Assembly (NCBI RefSeq): GCF_900102855.1
Contig: NZ_FMWD01000004.1
Location: forward strand, 199,627 to 263,626
Length of the DNA stretch: 64,000 nucleotides
Direction: 5' to 3'
DNA from: Thiohalomonas denitrificans
GTDB lineage: Bacteria > Pseudomonadota > Gammaproteobacteria > Thiohalomonadales > Thiohalomonadaceae
Part shown: piece by piece, positions 44,635 through 53,358 of the stretch
Layout of the letters: every line of letters begins with the position of its first letter
How positions within the stretch are numbered: position 1 is the first letter of the stretch
Program-made: the position numbers and the translations under genes
The notes under the pieces: model-generated
What the model saw: only the letters and a program-made list of their open reading frames with translations
Told to the model about the DNA's origin: nothing
The model's database searches: none

Positions 44635-46077
44635 TTATGAGGCCGCCTGGACGTACTCGGCGCTCACCGCCGGCAGCCGTAAGACAAAGCGAGCACCGTC
44701 GGAGTATTCCGGATCGTAACGGATAAAGCCACCGCGCCGGACCATCATCGCCTGACTGATCGAGAGGCCGAGGCCGCTGCCATCGCCGACATCCTTTGTG
44801 GTGAAGAATGGGTCAAAGATTCGGCTGCGCACCTCGTGCGGGATACCGGGACCATTATCCTCCACTTCGATGGCGATAAACCCGCTGTCGTCCTCACGTA
44901 CGCCGATTCGGATGCGCGGCTCCTCCACGCGGCTGACGGCCTGAATTGCGTTCAGGATCAGATTGGTAAGGACGATATCCAGTTGCCCGCAGCCTCCGTC
45001 GATCACCAGACGTTGGTCGGGCAGGTCCAGTTCTATGACAATCTGGTGACGCTTGAGCCGGCAGCTCATGAAGGTATCGATCAATTCACGAACCAGCGGG
45101 ACGATTTCACACATGTCCCCGCTGCACTGATCCTGCCGCGCATAGTTGAGCAGGTCCTGCACGATCCGCGAGCAGCGTTTGGTTTCGTCGGCAACCACGA
45201 CTGCATAGCCGAGCAGTTTTTCATCCTCCATAGAGTCCCGCAGCAGCTGGGAGTAGCCGAGGATGTTGCCGAGTGGTGTATTCAGTTCATGGGCGACTCC
45301 AGCGGCAAGCTGACCCATGGCCACCAGCTTCTCACGAATGGCGACGCTGTCCTGTAGCTGGCGGTAGTCGGTCACATCCTGCAGCGTAACCACCGCACCC
45401 ATATCCGCCTCGTGCTGATTGATGAAGGCGAGATTCATGGAGAGCCAGCGCTCTCCCCTGTCTAAAGCCACCAGCAGTTCGCGGTTTCGCACCGGACGCT
45501 TGTAGAGAAAGGCATCGCGAAGGACATCGCGATCGTGTTCACCGACCTCGAGTAGATCGAAAAGATTGGCGTCTTTCAGCTGTTCCGGGGGTAGCCCGAA
45601 CAATACCTCGGCCGTCTTGTTAGAGCTGGCGACTTCCAGATCATCGGAGATATGCAGCAAGGCGCCGGGAAGGCTCTGAAGGATGGCATCCATCTTGTTG
45701 CGCTCGTTGAGCGCTCGCGCCTGGCACTCCTCGACCGTTGAAAACATGCGGCCGAGCGTGTGAATGGTGGAGTTGTAGTCACCAATGAAGCGGCGCAAAA
45801 AGGGACCATCGGCCATGGCGGTGTCGACCGGGACGAGCAGCCCCTCCCTGGCCTGGACCAACCCCTGACGAATCCTTTTGATCGCCACATAACAGCGCAT
45901 CGTGGCAAGGATCGCCAACACCGCGACCACGACACTGAGCGCAGCGATCCAGGGAAAGCGGGCAGCAGCATAGGCCGCCCCCAATGCTACCGCCCCGACA
46001 GAAATAATCAGGACAGCAAAAAGACCGACCTGCCATAGTCTGGCGGGTGGGAACAACCGGGATCCCAACAAATGCAC
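44635..46077 (-). CDS. PAS-domain sensor histidine kinase
   Basis: A 480-residue kinase with two adjacent N-terminal membrane helices ([20 protein letters not shown] and [15 protein letters not shown]) and almost no periplasmic loop, so it likely senses inside the membrane or cytosol. A PAS domain (about 125-240) is followed by HisKA ([17 protein letters not shown]) and HATPase ([30 protein letters not shown]). Pairs with the sigma-54 regulator directly downstream. The start is GTG at 46075-46077; AGAGG is too close, so TTG two codons in may be used. Confidence 0.9.
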   Translation of the reverse strand: MHLLGSRLFPPARLWQVGLFAVLIISVGAVALGAAYAAARFPWIAALSVVVAVLAILATMRCYVAIKRIRQGLVQAREGLLVPVDTAMADGPFLRRFIGDYNSTIHTLGRMFSTVEECQARALNERNKMDAILQSLPGALLHISDDLEVASSNKTAEVLFGLPPEQLKDANLFDLLEVGEHDRDVLRDAFLYKRPVRNRELLVALDRGERWLSMNLAFINQHEADMGAVVTLQDVTDYRQLQDSVAIREKLVAMGQLAAGVAHELNTPLGNILGYSQLLRDSMEDEKLLGYAVVVADETKRCSRIVQDLLNYARQDQCSGDMCEIVPLVRELIDTFMSCRLKRHQIVIELDLPDQRLVIDGGCGQLDIVLTNLILNAIQAVSRVEEPRIRIGVREDDSGFIAIEVEDNGPGIPHEVRSRIFDPFFTTKDVGDGSGLGLSISQAMMVRRGGFIRYDPEYSDGARFVLRLPAVSAEYVQAAS

Positions 46078-46132
46078 ACCTCTTTATCAATCACCATGCA
46101 GCCGGGGCACCGGCCCCGGCTGTGGCGGAACA

Positions 46133-47308
46133 TCAGAATATCATCTGGAATCCGAGTGTCACCTGATCGTGATCCTGCAACGTCGGATTGGTTGCGCTCT
46201 CGACATTGTCGAAATCGACACTGCGATACTCGCCCGTCAGCTTCAGCTGCTGCCCATCGATGTAGTAGTTGAAGCCGCCGGCAGTGGTGGTGTTGTCGAG
46301 CAGACCCGAGTCGAGATTGAAATCGGACGTGTCATAGCGGGCAAACAACTGCAGCCGGCCGATGCCGATCTTGTTGGGGAACAGATAACCCACCTTGCCA
46401 TACGAGGAGTCAAGTTCCGAGTTGGCGGGCAAAGCCAAATCGGGATCCTCGTTGATGGCGTTATCGATGCTGTAATCGAATGTGGCCGCCGAAGCCGTGA
46501 AGGTGCCGGCAGCGGTCGGATACTCGAAGAACACATCCGCGGTGGTGGCCGTGTAGTCTTCGGCACTATTCCGTCCGGTGTTGAAGTCACTGTAGGCGAC
46601 ATCCGCCTGGGTGTCGTAGGCGAACCCGATCGTGAAGACCTTCTGGGTGCCGAGGTAGGTGCCCCGATATCCATAGTCGTACTCGGGATCGAGCGGACTC
46701 CAGTGGACACGGGCCGTCATGCGGGGGTTATCCTGTGCCACTTCATCAGCCTCGCGGCCGTCGGCCAGCATGAGGCGATACTGAAGAGCGCCGTCAGCCA
46801 GGTTGCCCCACATGGCGACACCGGTGTCACGACTCCCGGCGAAGGGCGTGAACGACATTGCACTGCGGTCCAGCGTCAACGGCTCCAGACAGGCCTCGAG
46901 ATTCTCGCGCGAAAAGGTGTTTTTGAACCGCCCGGCCATGAAGCGTAGTGGATCGCTGTAGTCGAGGGTGAGATAGGCATCACGAAAGAAGGTCGAGCTA
47001 TCATCTTCCCCGTCCTTGCTGTCGACACCACCCTCCAACTGAGCGTAGAACCCGACGTAATCGTTGTATTGACCGGAAAACGTCAGACGATTCCGGCGCA
47101 GAAAGAAATCGGTCTGATCGCCATCGTCATTGGACGAGGTGTAGTCCTCGTACTGCCCCCACATTTGCAGGGCGTAGTTGAAGGTCACGGATCCCTGCTC
47201 TCCGAAGTTCACCGTCGGTCCGGCGGAGGCGGCCAGCGGCAGGCTGCCCGCCAGTACTCCCGCGACCCAAATGGCCAAGCTCTTTTTTGTCTTGTTATTC
47301 ATCGTCAT
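46133..47308 (-). CDS. Outer-membrane porin (OprP/O-type, ExtI-like position)
   Basis: A 391-residue protein with signal peptide (ending ASAGP) and an alternating beta-strand barrel pattern closing in the typical aromatic C-terminus (QVTLGFQMIF). It contains FFLRRNRLTFSGQYNDYVGFYAQ and ARVHWSPLDP, characteristic of phosphate-selective-porin-like barrels. It follows the trihaem cytochrome gene by one base. In Geobacter a porin of this general type (ExtI) sits with a rhodanese lipoprotein and multihaem cytochromes and is linked to selenite/tellurite handling; the likeness here is by context and family only. It may pass a sulfur or selenium oxyanion, or form part of an electron conduit. Confidence 0.85.
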   Translation of the reverse strand: MTMNNKTKKSLAIWVAGVLAGSLPLAASAGPTVNFGEQGSVTFNYALQMWGQYEDYTSSNDDGDQTDFFLRRNRLTFSGQYNDYVGFYAQLEGGVDSKDGEDDSSTFFRDAYLTLDYSDPLRFMAGRFKNTFSRENLEACLEPLTLDRSAMSFTPFAGSRDTGVAMWGNLADGALQYRLMLADGREADEVAQDNPRMTARVHWSPLDPEYDYGYRGTYLGTQKVFTIGFAYDTQADVAYSDFNTGRNSAEDYTATTADVFFEYPTAAGTFTASAATFDYSIDNAINEDPDLALPANSELDSSYGKVGYLFPNKIGIGRLQLFARYDTSDFNLDSGLLDNTTTAGGFNYYIDGQQLKLTGEYRSVDFDNVESATNPTLQDHDQVTLGFQMIF

Positions 47309-47309
47309 T

Positions 47310-47813
47310 TTATTTCTCCCCAGATGCGGCGGTCAGGTACCGTTGCAGGTATTCATCGGCCTCGTCGCCGTCGTGGCAACTGGCACAGGACTGATCCGGT
47401 GTTTCGTTGGGATTGGCAATCAGGTTACGGTGGGCCATGGACTTGCGGATGATGCGGGGATTGCCATCGTGACAGCCGTTGCACGAGTGGTTCACCTTGT
47501 CGTGCTGGATATGCCAGGGCGCGGCGCTCTCATCCATGTTGGGGGCCTCGGCCCGATTGCCGTCATGGCACTTGAAGCAACTGGAGGCACCGAGCCCGCA
47601 CGCGTTGGCGATTCCGATGAGCGAAAAGCCCGAAGATTGCCCGCTCCCCTCAGCCAGCGACTCGGCTCCCCAGCCGGCGTCCGGATCGCCCGCCATCGAA
47701 GTCGGCAGTGATGAGTCCACCACTGCGAGGCCGGTGGCAATCACGCCCAGAGACGCGATTGCCACCACCGTTCTACGGATGCTTTTCAGCATTGTCTGTA
47801 TCCTGCGTCCCAT
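47310..47813 (-). CDS. Trihaem periplasmic cytochrome c
   Basis: A 167-residue exported protein, signal or anchor helix at about 14-32. Three CxxCH sites: CFKCH (79-83), CNGCH (111-115) and CASCH (143-147), spaced evenly by 32 residues. Additional His residues (HIQHDKVNH) may be distal ligands. Upstream Cys72 and Cys79 give an ACGLGASSC stretch. GAGGAGAC precedes the ATG, which shares one base with the stop of the small gene upstream (TGATG). It probably relays electrons between the pentahaem cytochrome and the porin-side partner. Confidence 0.85.
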   Translation of the reverse strand: MGRRIQTMLKSIRRTVVAIASLGVIATGLAVVDSSLPTSMAGDPDAGWGAESLAEGSGQSSGFSLIGIANACGLGASSCFKCHDGNRAEAPNMDESAAPWHIQHDKVNHSCNGCHDGNPRIIRKSMAHRNLIANPNETPDQSCASCHDGDEADEYLQRYLTAASGEK

Positions 47814-48079
47814 CAGTTGTCTCCTCTCTGCTTTTCGTCGGTGCCGGTATTTTCACCGTCGAGTCTTTTTGTACCGCCACTCCGGCGTTCACCCGGCTCT
47901 TTTCGTTGCCGCTCGGCGCGGCGAATGTCCTCTTCACTCAGCCCACCTGTACACATGCAGGCGGGACCCCTGTCACGGAACTTCAGGCGCCGCTCTCCCT
48001 CCTCGGCGGCCACTACGGTGGTCGTTACCAGCAGACTGAAGCCGGCGACCAGTGCCACGCCTGCCAGGCGGCCGTTCAC
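47813..48079 (-). CDS. Small exported protein with a CxC motif
   Basis: An 88-residue protein starting at GTG (48077-48079), which overlaps the TGA of the pentahaem gene (GTGA); its own TGA overlaps the next ATG (TGATG). Residues 5-25 are a signal peptide (AGVALVAGFSLLVTTTVVAA). The mature part has RDRGPACMCTGGLSEEDIRR with Cys41 and Cys43, then a highly charged, disordered tail. Double overlap strongly supports translation. A CxC could bind metal, haem or sulfane sulfur; I recognise no family. It is easily missed because of the GTG start. Confidence 0.65.
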   Translation of the reverse strand: MNGRLAGVALVAGFSLLVTTTVVAAEEGERRLKFRDRGPACMCTGGLSEEDIRRAERQRKEPGERRSGGTKRLDGENTGTDEKQRGDN

Positions 48080-49287
48080 GAGGCACCCCCGGGCACCGGC
48101 TGGCGCAAGCGAAGCGCCTCGAAACGGGTTGCCCGTGCTTCGGTCAACGCCTGACGCAACAATCTCAACGTCTCCGCATCCATCTTGTCCGCCTGTTTCA
48201 GCATGTCGATGTAAGTCCGTTCGTAGTGCTCGGCGGGCGCCACCGTCAGGGTGGCCTCCACCACCCACCCCTCTCCGGGCGGCGAAGCCAACGGCTGTCG
48301 AACCTTCAGCCACTCGCCGGCCGGGAGGCGGGTATCCGCCAGCTCTTTGGTAATGGCCGTGTCCACCTGCCAGCCGATGATGCGTTCGGCCAGTGGACGC
48401 CGCTGCCGTTGCGGGCCGACCAGCGACAGTTGCAGATAGACCTTCGGCACCATGTAGGTGGGGAAGTGGTGCCCCGCCCCCACATTGCCGAGGGACGCCT
48501 CAACCATCAGGCCCTGATCGTCGCCCTCGACGACCTCCAGCATCAGTTCCACCGCCCGGCGTACCATCTCCGGGTCATGGATACCCCGGAACTCATGCCG
48601 ACGATCCGGCATGTGGCACTGCTGGCAGGTCTTCTCCCCCGCCCAGGGGCTGGCCTGCCACTGCGCCAGGGTATCCTCCCGGAGCTTGCCGTTGAGCCGC
48701 GGTCCATCCTCCGGAAACTGGTGACAGGTGGCACAGAAACGGCTGTCCTGATAGGCGGCACGCACCTCGAACCCGTCGTGCGCCGGTTCGCGGGTCGCCC
48801 CCCGGGGGGGCGGCCCGAAACGCTGGTGGTCGCGCAGGTGACAGCTGGAACACATCACCCCCTGATGACCGAGGTCCAGGGGCACATATTCCGGCAGGTC
48901 ACCGGCCGGTGCATTCGGCCAGCCATGCTCCCGCGCCAGCAGGGCCTTCTGCTCGGCAAGGGGGGCATGACAGCGCAGGCACTCGTTCGCCGCCTCCTGG
49001 TCCATCAGCCGCAACTGCCAGCGGATCCCGGGACTAAGCGCCTTGCGGTGCAGGCTCTGACGCCAGTCCCGGTGCTGGTCCGGATGGCACTGGGCGCACG
49101 CCTCCGCTCCGAGGGAGGCCTCCAGCGGCGAAAATCCCGCCGGCGGCGTACCCTGGGGAGCAATCGGGTGTGCCCAGTGCTGGTCCAGAAAGATCTCCAC
49201 CGAATCCTCCGCTGAGGTTGTCCAGAACCACCCACCCGCGATAGTGACTGCGAGCAGGGCGATTGCGCTGATGAGATATCGTTTCAT
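48076..49287 (-). CDS. Pentahaem periplasmic cytochrome c
   Basis: A 403-residue protein with an N-terminal signal or anchor (YLISAIALLAVTIAGGWFW). Five CxxCH sites in the first 230 residues: CAQCH (64-68), CLRCH (103-107), CSSCH (146-150), CATCH (185-189) and CQQCH (221-225). The layout recalls cytochrome c554-like/multihaem domains. Residues about 240-400 have no haem sites and look beta-rich, possibly a partner-binding domain. It lies 44 bases after the rhodanese gene and overlaps the small CxC gene. Likely oxidises or reduces a periplasmic sulfur or selenium species, or receives electrons from the quinol pool. Confidence 0.88.
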   Translation of the reverse strand: MKRYLISAIALLAVTIAGGWFWTTSAEDSVEIFLDQHWAHPIAPQGTPPAGFSPLEASLGAEACAQCHPDQHRDWRQSLHRKALSPGIRWQLRLMDQEAANECLRCHAPLAEQKALLAREHGWPNAPAGDLPEYVPLDLGHQGVMCSSCHLRDHQRFGPPPRGATREPAHDGFEVRAAYQDSRFCATCHQFPEDGPRLNGKLREDTLAQWQASPWAGEKTCQQCHMPDRRHEFRGIHDPEMVRRAVELMLEVVEGDDQGLMVEASLGNVGAGHHFPTYMVPKVYLQLSLVGPQRQRRPLAERIIGWQVDTAITKELADTRLPAGEWLKVRQPLASPPGEGWVVEATLTVAPAEHYERTYIDMLKQADKMDAETLRLLRQALTEARATRFEALRLRQPVPGGAS

Positions 49288-49331
49288 GCCATTAGCAGAC
49301 AGGGGCGAGCGAACCGGCCCGCCCCATGCCG

Positions 49332-50822
49332 TTAGCCGCCGCAGCTATTGGTCGGCATTTCAACGCCACCGCCGGAACTGCCGCCGTCATCGGAGTCAGT
49401 TTCGGTATCGCCGCCGTCGTCAACGGTGATGCCCTTGTAGGCGAGGTCTTCGTTGATGACGGCGTTGGCCGAACTGGCGTAGGCGTTGACGATGGCACGT
49501 GGGTCGACATTGGCCGGGTCACTGGCTGTGCGGAACATACTCCACTCCGACTTGTCAGTCCGCCAAGGGGAATCCCACGGCAGAATAGTGTTGCCATTGC
49601 TATCCACGGCGTTGCTCATCGAATGCCACTCGTACATGGCGCCGTCGTAGAAACGGGTGGGCAGGCCGAGAATGGCCGCGGAGGCGAAACCGGTCACCAT
49701 CGCGCGGTAGGTGGTCTCGCAATAGGTATAAATCGTATCACCCTCCTGGTAGGCTCTGCCGGCGCCAACCCCTTGCAGGGTGCCATCGACGAATTGGTTG
49801 CCTCCCGCATCGGCCTCGCCGTCCAGATACGCCTGGATCTCGGCCTTCGGCTTGTAGGTCCAGCCCGCACTCCCATCGGCGATGTTGCCGTAAGACAGCA
49901 ACAGTGCTCCGTTGGGATGGCCCTGGGTGGCGCCGCCATTGCGGAAGTCGGTATCGTCATCGGGGCTGTACTCGTCACCCCTATCGACAGGGTCGCTGGT
50001 CGGCAAGTTATTACCGCGAGCGTCCCAGATGAACACACCGTCGTTGAGCAGGTTGGCGTCCTGCGAGGGTGCCGCATTCATCATGTCTTCCAGGGTGGCC
50101 TGCAGGGCGAAGTTGATCTCCGGCAGGTCCTTGACGCTGGCAGTTCCGTTCATCGGCGGCGTGCTTCCGGCGGCAGCGAAATAGCCGGCCCCGAGCGTGG
50201 TATTCTCGCCGTTCCACTGGTTGCCGCCGTCGAGCACCGCCAAATGCTCCTTGGGCGTCCCCCAGTAGCGGAACATGTACCAGCAGCGCCCGGCACGCAT
50301 GGCATTCCCAGCCCCGGCCGTGCCTTGGGCACAGACGATCATGTCCCTAGCCGGGTCGATACCGTATTTGGCGAGGAAGGTGTCCATTGAGCGACCGCTC
50401 GGCACCATCCGGACGGTCTCGATCACCCCGTTGGATCGGGGTTCATCCCATTCGCTGGCCGTATAGGTAAAGACGTTGCTGCCGTTCGGAGCAATGAACT
50501 CATAGCCGGCCTCACCACTCCCTGTCTGCAAGATCACCAGCTTGCCCTCGATGCCGGCGGGCTTGTTGGCCTCCCAGTTGTCGATCCAGCCTTTGAGCGT
50601 GTTGCCGGTGATCAGGCCGTTGACGTTATTGTCGTAGTTGTCGTCCGATTCCTGGGCTATCGTCGCCGGGGTAGCCTGAACCACTTCCTCCGTCGTTTCC
50701 GATGTATAGGTCTCGTCTTCACTGCCGCCGCAGGCGGACAGTCCCATGGCCAGGGTCAGGCTAAGTCCGATCGCCGGGATTCGATACCGACCGAATTGAC
50801 TGCTTATTTGATTTCGCATCAT
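49332..50822 (-). CDS. Two-domain rhodanese lipoprotein
   Basis: A 496-residue lipoprotein (signal peptide, lipobox LAMGLSAC, then an acidic linker). Two rhodanese-like domains: the N-terminal one has MIVCAQGTAGAG near 164, and the C-terminal one the canonical active-site loop YCETTYRA near 367 (C-x4-R). A Gly/Asp/Ser-rich tail ends in NSCGG, so the C-terminal cysteine could carry persulfide. It would transfer sulfane sulfur (or selenium) in the periplasm. In Geobacter, ExtH is a comparable rhodanese lipoprotein beside a porin and cytochromes. I chose ATG at 50820-50822 because GGGAGAG lies before it; the frame opens earlier at GTG. Confidence 0.88.
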   Translation of the reverse strand: MMRNQISSQFGRYRIPAIGLSLTLAMGLSACGGSEDETYTSETTEEVVQATPATIAQESDDNYDNNVNGLITGNTLKGWIDNWEANKPAGIEGKLVILQTGSGEAGYEFIAPNGSNVFTYTASEWDEPRSNGVIETVRMVPSGRSMDTFLAKYGIDPARDMIVCAQGTAGAGNAMRAGRCWYMFRYWGTPKEHLAVLDGGNQWNGENTTLGAGYFAAAGSTPPMNGTASVKDLPEINFALQATLEDMMNAAPSQDANLLNDGVFIWDARGNNLPTSDPVDRGDEYSPDDDTDFRNGGATQGHPNGALLLSYGNIADGSAGWTYKPKAEIQAYLDGEADAGGNQFVDGTLQGVGAGRAYQEGDTIYTYCETTYRAMVTGFASAAILGLPTRFYDGAMYEWHSMSNAVDSNGNTILPWDSPWRTDKSEWSMFRTASDPANVDPRAIVNAYASSANAVINEDLAYKGITVDDGGDTETDSDDGGSSGGGVEMPTNSCGG

Positions 50823-50873
50823 CTCTCCCACTCCTCCGTACACCTTTGATTCGTCTCGCCGTCGCCGCTTCCG

Positions 50874-51050
50874 TTACTTCAAAACGACGGGGAGCCGGTT
50901 TTCGCCTAGCAGATTCAGGGCCCGGGAGGCATCGGCCGCGTCGCACTCGGCGACATCGCAGCCCAGTTCCTCCAGTGCCTTGTGCAGGCGTTGGTCGAAG
51001 CCATCGCTTCGGGTTGCTGCCTTCATCAACAGAATTTTCTTTTCGCTCAT
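50874..51050 (-). CDS. 58-residue protein in the sulfur-transfer operon
   Basis: A short gene whose ATG (51048-51050) overlaps the TGA of the preceding DsrE-like gene (ATGA). The product, MSEKKILLMKAATRSDGFD to LPVVLK, starts with a beta strand and an amphipathic helix, then GCDVAECDAADASRAL with Cys31 and Cys36. It looks like the first half of a DsrE/Rossmann-type domain. It could be a truncated paralogue or a genuine subunit. No known family is assigned. Confidence 0.65.
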   Translation of the reverse strand: MSEKKILLMKAATRSDGFDQRLHKALEELGCDVAECDAADASRALNLLGENRLPVVLK

Positions 51051-51298
51051 ACGATGTACACCGCATCTGCCGTGGTGATCTCGCGGGCCAGTGCCCGCAT
51101 GCCTTCGTCACTGTCCGGCTCGAGCTGCTGAACCGGCACGTCGGCAAAGTCCAGCGCCTCGAGGTGCTCCTCTGCATCGGCACCCGCCTCGCCGCACAGG
51201 GCGACCTTCACCGGGTCGTCGAGCAGGGTAAGGCCTGCGGCCATTCGCAATGCCTCGGAGCGTTTGTCGAGGGCAACGATCAAGATCTGTTTCTGCAT
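51047..51298 (-). CDS. Small DsrE-like protein
   Basis: An 83-residue protein: MQKQILIVALDKRSEALRMA starts a strand-helix unit, KVALCGEAG places Cys35 on a second strand, and the C-terminus (TADAVYIV) ends on a strand. This matches the DsrE/F-like fold used in sulfur relay, but without the full family motifs. Its start is ATG at 51296-51298 with GGGGGATAAC upstream. It lies between a larger DsrE-like gene and the 58-residue gene, with an ATGA overlap to the latter. It may combine with them in a hetero-oligomer, which is inference. Confidence 0.7.
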   Translation of the reverse strand: MQKQILIVALDKRSEALRMAAGLTLLDDPVKVALCGEAGADAEEHLEALDFADVPVQQLEPDSDEGMRALAREITTADAVYIV

Positions 51299-51311
51299 GC
51301 TGTTATCCCCC

Positions 51312-51617
51312 TCAATACACCACGACGCGGTCGCACCAATGCGCCAGTTCCGCATCCTGGTACTGCCCCCCGACGATCACGGCATCAGCAACCGCGGACG
51401 GCACCGTCTGCTCGAACCGCTCCATACTGAATTCGCACACCGCCAGCGTCAGCCGGTCCGACCCGACCAGCTCCTGGATGCCGCTCTGGTCGAGCGCCCG
51501 TATGCCGGTGTCAGTGAGAAAGCAGCGCAGTTCATGGTTCCGGTCCGCCGCCGCCTGAAGCAGGTCGGCGGCTGGGCCGGCCATCTCCTCTCCGGTAATC
51601 ACAACGCCCAGTTTCAT
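51312..51617 (-). CDS. DsrE family sulfur-relay protein
   Basis: A 101-residue DsrE-type protein: MKLGVVITGEEMAGPAADLL then AAADRNHELRCFLTDTG. Cys61 in LTLAVCEFSMERF is in the place of the sulfur-carrying DsrE cysteine; Cys32 and Cys95 are extra. DsrE proteins accept and pass persulfide sulfur, often with TusA. The ATG at 51615-51617 has AAGG seven bases upstream; an overlapping GTG two codons earlier is possible. It lies two bases after a TusA gene. Confidence 0.82.
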   Translation of the reverse strand: MKLGVVITGEEMAGPAADLLQAAADRNHELRCFLTDTGIRALDQSGIQELVGSDRLTLAVCEFSMERFEQTVPSAVADAVIVGGQYQDAELAHWCDRVVVY

Positions 51618-51619
51618 GG

Positions 51620-51871
51620 TCACGCCTTCTGGATTTTCCAGGTGGATCCATCGCTACCATCGGCGCGATCGATGAGTTCATTGCCGCTCGACTCGCACAT
51701 GGCAAGGATCGATTCCCCCGACGAAGGGTTGTCGAACTGCAGGGTCAGCACGTCTCCGGCTGCCATCTTTTCCAGTGCTTTTTTGGTGTACATCTGCGGG
51801 TGCGGACAGCTGTAGCCGCGCACGTCCAGCGAGTATGCGCCGTCCCCGGTCTGCTCGAATTTCACCGCCAT
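51620..51871 (-). CDS. TusA family sulfurtransferase
   Basis: An 83-residue TusA/SirA-fold protein. The active-site motif is SCPHPQ with Cys22 (Cys-Pro-x-Pro). The strand-helix-strand-helix-strand pattern is complete (DVLTLQFDNPSSGESILAMC). TusA proteins carry persulfide, and a TusA next to a YeeE/YedE transporter usually accepts sulfur from imported thiosulfate. It follows the transporter by 29 bases and precedes a DsrE gene by two. Confidence 0.92.
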   Translation of the reverse strand: MAVKFEQTGDGAYSLDVRGYSCPHPQMYTKKALEKMAAGDVLTLQFDNPSSGESILAMCESSGNELIDRADGSDGSTWKIQKA

Positions 51872-51900
51872 TTTTTACTCCTTGTTCCGGTTTTTCGTTT

Positions 51901-53349
51901 TTACAGTGCGAAATCGCCTTCGCGTGAAGCACGCCACTCCAGCCAGGCATTGAAGCCCTTCACGCCGAGGTAACCGCCACCAATCATGCCGGCGAGGAAT
52001 ACCCAGCCACTCAGGTCGCCGTTGGTGACCGTGGCGAAGAAGGCGCCAATGTTGCAGCCCATGCCGATGCGCGCGCCGATACCCATCAGCGTGCCGCCGA
52101 CCAGGGCGAATACCGCCGTCTCCAGGCTCGGCATCTTCCATTTGAATTCGCTGCGCATGTGCGCCATTACGGCGGCACCGAGAATGATGCCAATGGACAT
52201 GAAGCCCGGAGCGTTCAGCAGCGGATTGGGCAGACCGTTCTCAAGGCCGAAGAAGATATTATCCATGTTCTCGACGCCCAGCTTGTTGAGCACCCAGCCA
52301 CCCCATTGCGCTTCCTGGGTGGTGATGTACCAGTAGCCGGGATCGAACACGGTGCCCTGCAGCGAAAGGCCGCTTTCGTAACCCATGCTCTCCAGCAGTT
52401 CACCGAAGCCGAAGATGTTGTAGTGCTCGCGCAGTGCGCCGGTGGTCCACATCTGCAGGCCGGCGAAAATACCGAGCCCGATACCGGCGATGGCGGTGTT
52501 TTTGGAAGAGGTGATCATCGCCCACATGCCGCGGGCGTTGTCGCCGAGGCCGGCATGGTCGATCTTGTTGCGGCGCAGGTAGCTACGGCGATAGAAAAAC
52601 AGGTAGAGAATAACCAGCAACAGCAGCGATGGCAGTACCGCGGAGAGGAACGAGTTGGCGAAGTAGATCCCGGCGGCGGAATCCTCCATGCCCAGCGACG
52701 CTGCAACCGTGCTGCCGTTGAGGTTCCAGATGTAGCCACTGATGAACTGATCGAACCAGCCATTGGTGACCGAAAGCTCCTCAGGCATGCCGGTGGCCTC
52801 GGCCGCTTCGGTCCAGGCGGCGGGGACGAACCGGTCCGACCAGTCCCCCATTGCCACGAAGGCGGCCTGTGAGAAGGAGATGGCCACGATGACCAGCATG
52901 GACCCGACGTTGCCCTCTCCCGCCTTATAGAGCGAGCCGGAGGCGCAGCCGCCGGTAAAGACCATGCCGAAACCGAAAATCAGGCCGCCGATGACGATGT
53001 GCCAGCCCAGGGGGTGGGGAGCAAAGGTGCTGAATCCGGCCGATTGCACCCCGGCGGCCATCAGTGAATAGAGGGCGACGGCAATCAGCATGCCTACCGC
53101 CATTCGCGGTACACCAACGGCGAAGAGGTCGCGAACCGCGGAGGCCATGCAGAAACGGCCGTACTGCAGGAGCAGCCCGTAGGCAACGCCGAACCAGACG
53201 TAGACGAGCAGGTAGACAAAACGGCTATCGATGCTCAGGGCGATGATGGAACCCAGCGTCACCAGGCCCACGATAATCGCTGCTGCTATCCTGCCGCTGC
53301 CTGCACGGCTATCGACGGCGGTTCCCGTCAGTACGTTCTCTTCGGTCAT
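51901..53349 (-). CDS. YeeE/YedE family sulfur transporter
   Basis: A 482-residue polytopic membrane protein of the TsuA/YeeE/YedE class, about twelve helices. The family cysteines are visible in each half: Cys67 (YGRFCMAS), Cys135 (TGGCASGS) and Cys432 (GMGCNIGA). Known members import thiosulfate by relaying it along such cysteines, and YedE members are linked to selenium metabolism. It is larger than typical thiosulfate carriers (about 350), with an extended loop at about 165-215 and 255-350. It lies nine bases after the first TusA-like gene. Confidence 0.93.
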   Translation of the reverse strand: MTEENVLTGTAVDSRAGSGRIAAAIIVGLVTLGSIIALSIDSRFVYLLVYVWFGVAYGLLLQYGRFCMASAVRDLFAVGVPRMAVGMLIAVALYSLMAAGVQSAGFSTFAPHPLGWHIVIGGLIFGFGMVFTGGCASGSLYKAGEGNVGSMLVIVAISFSQAAFVAMGDWSDRFVPAAWTEAAEATGMPEELSVTNGWFDQFISGYIWNLNGSTVAASLGMEDSAAGIYFANSFLSAVLPSLLLLVILYLFFYRRSYLRRNKIDHAGLGDNARGMWAMITSSKNTAIAGIGLGIFAGLQMWTTGALREHYNIFGFGELLESMGYESGLSLQGTVFDPGYWYITTQEAQWGGWVLNKLGVENMDNIFFGLENGLPNPLLNAPGFMSIGIILGAAVMAHMRSEFKWKMPSLETAVFALVGGTLMGIGARIGMGCNIGAFFATVTNGDLSGWVFLAGMIGGGYLGVKGFNAWLEWRASREGDFAL

Positions 53350-53358
53350 GGGTCATCC

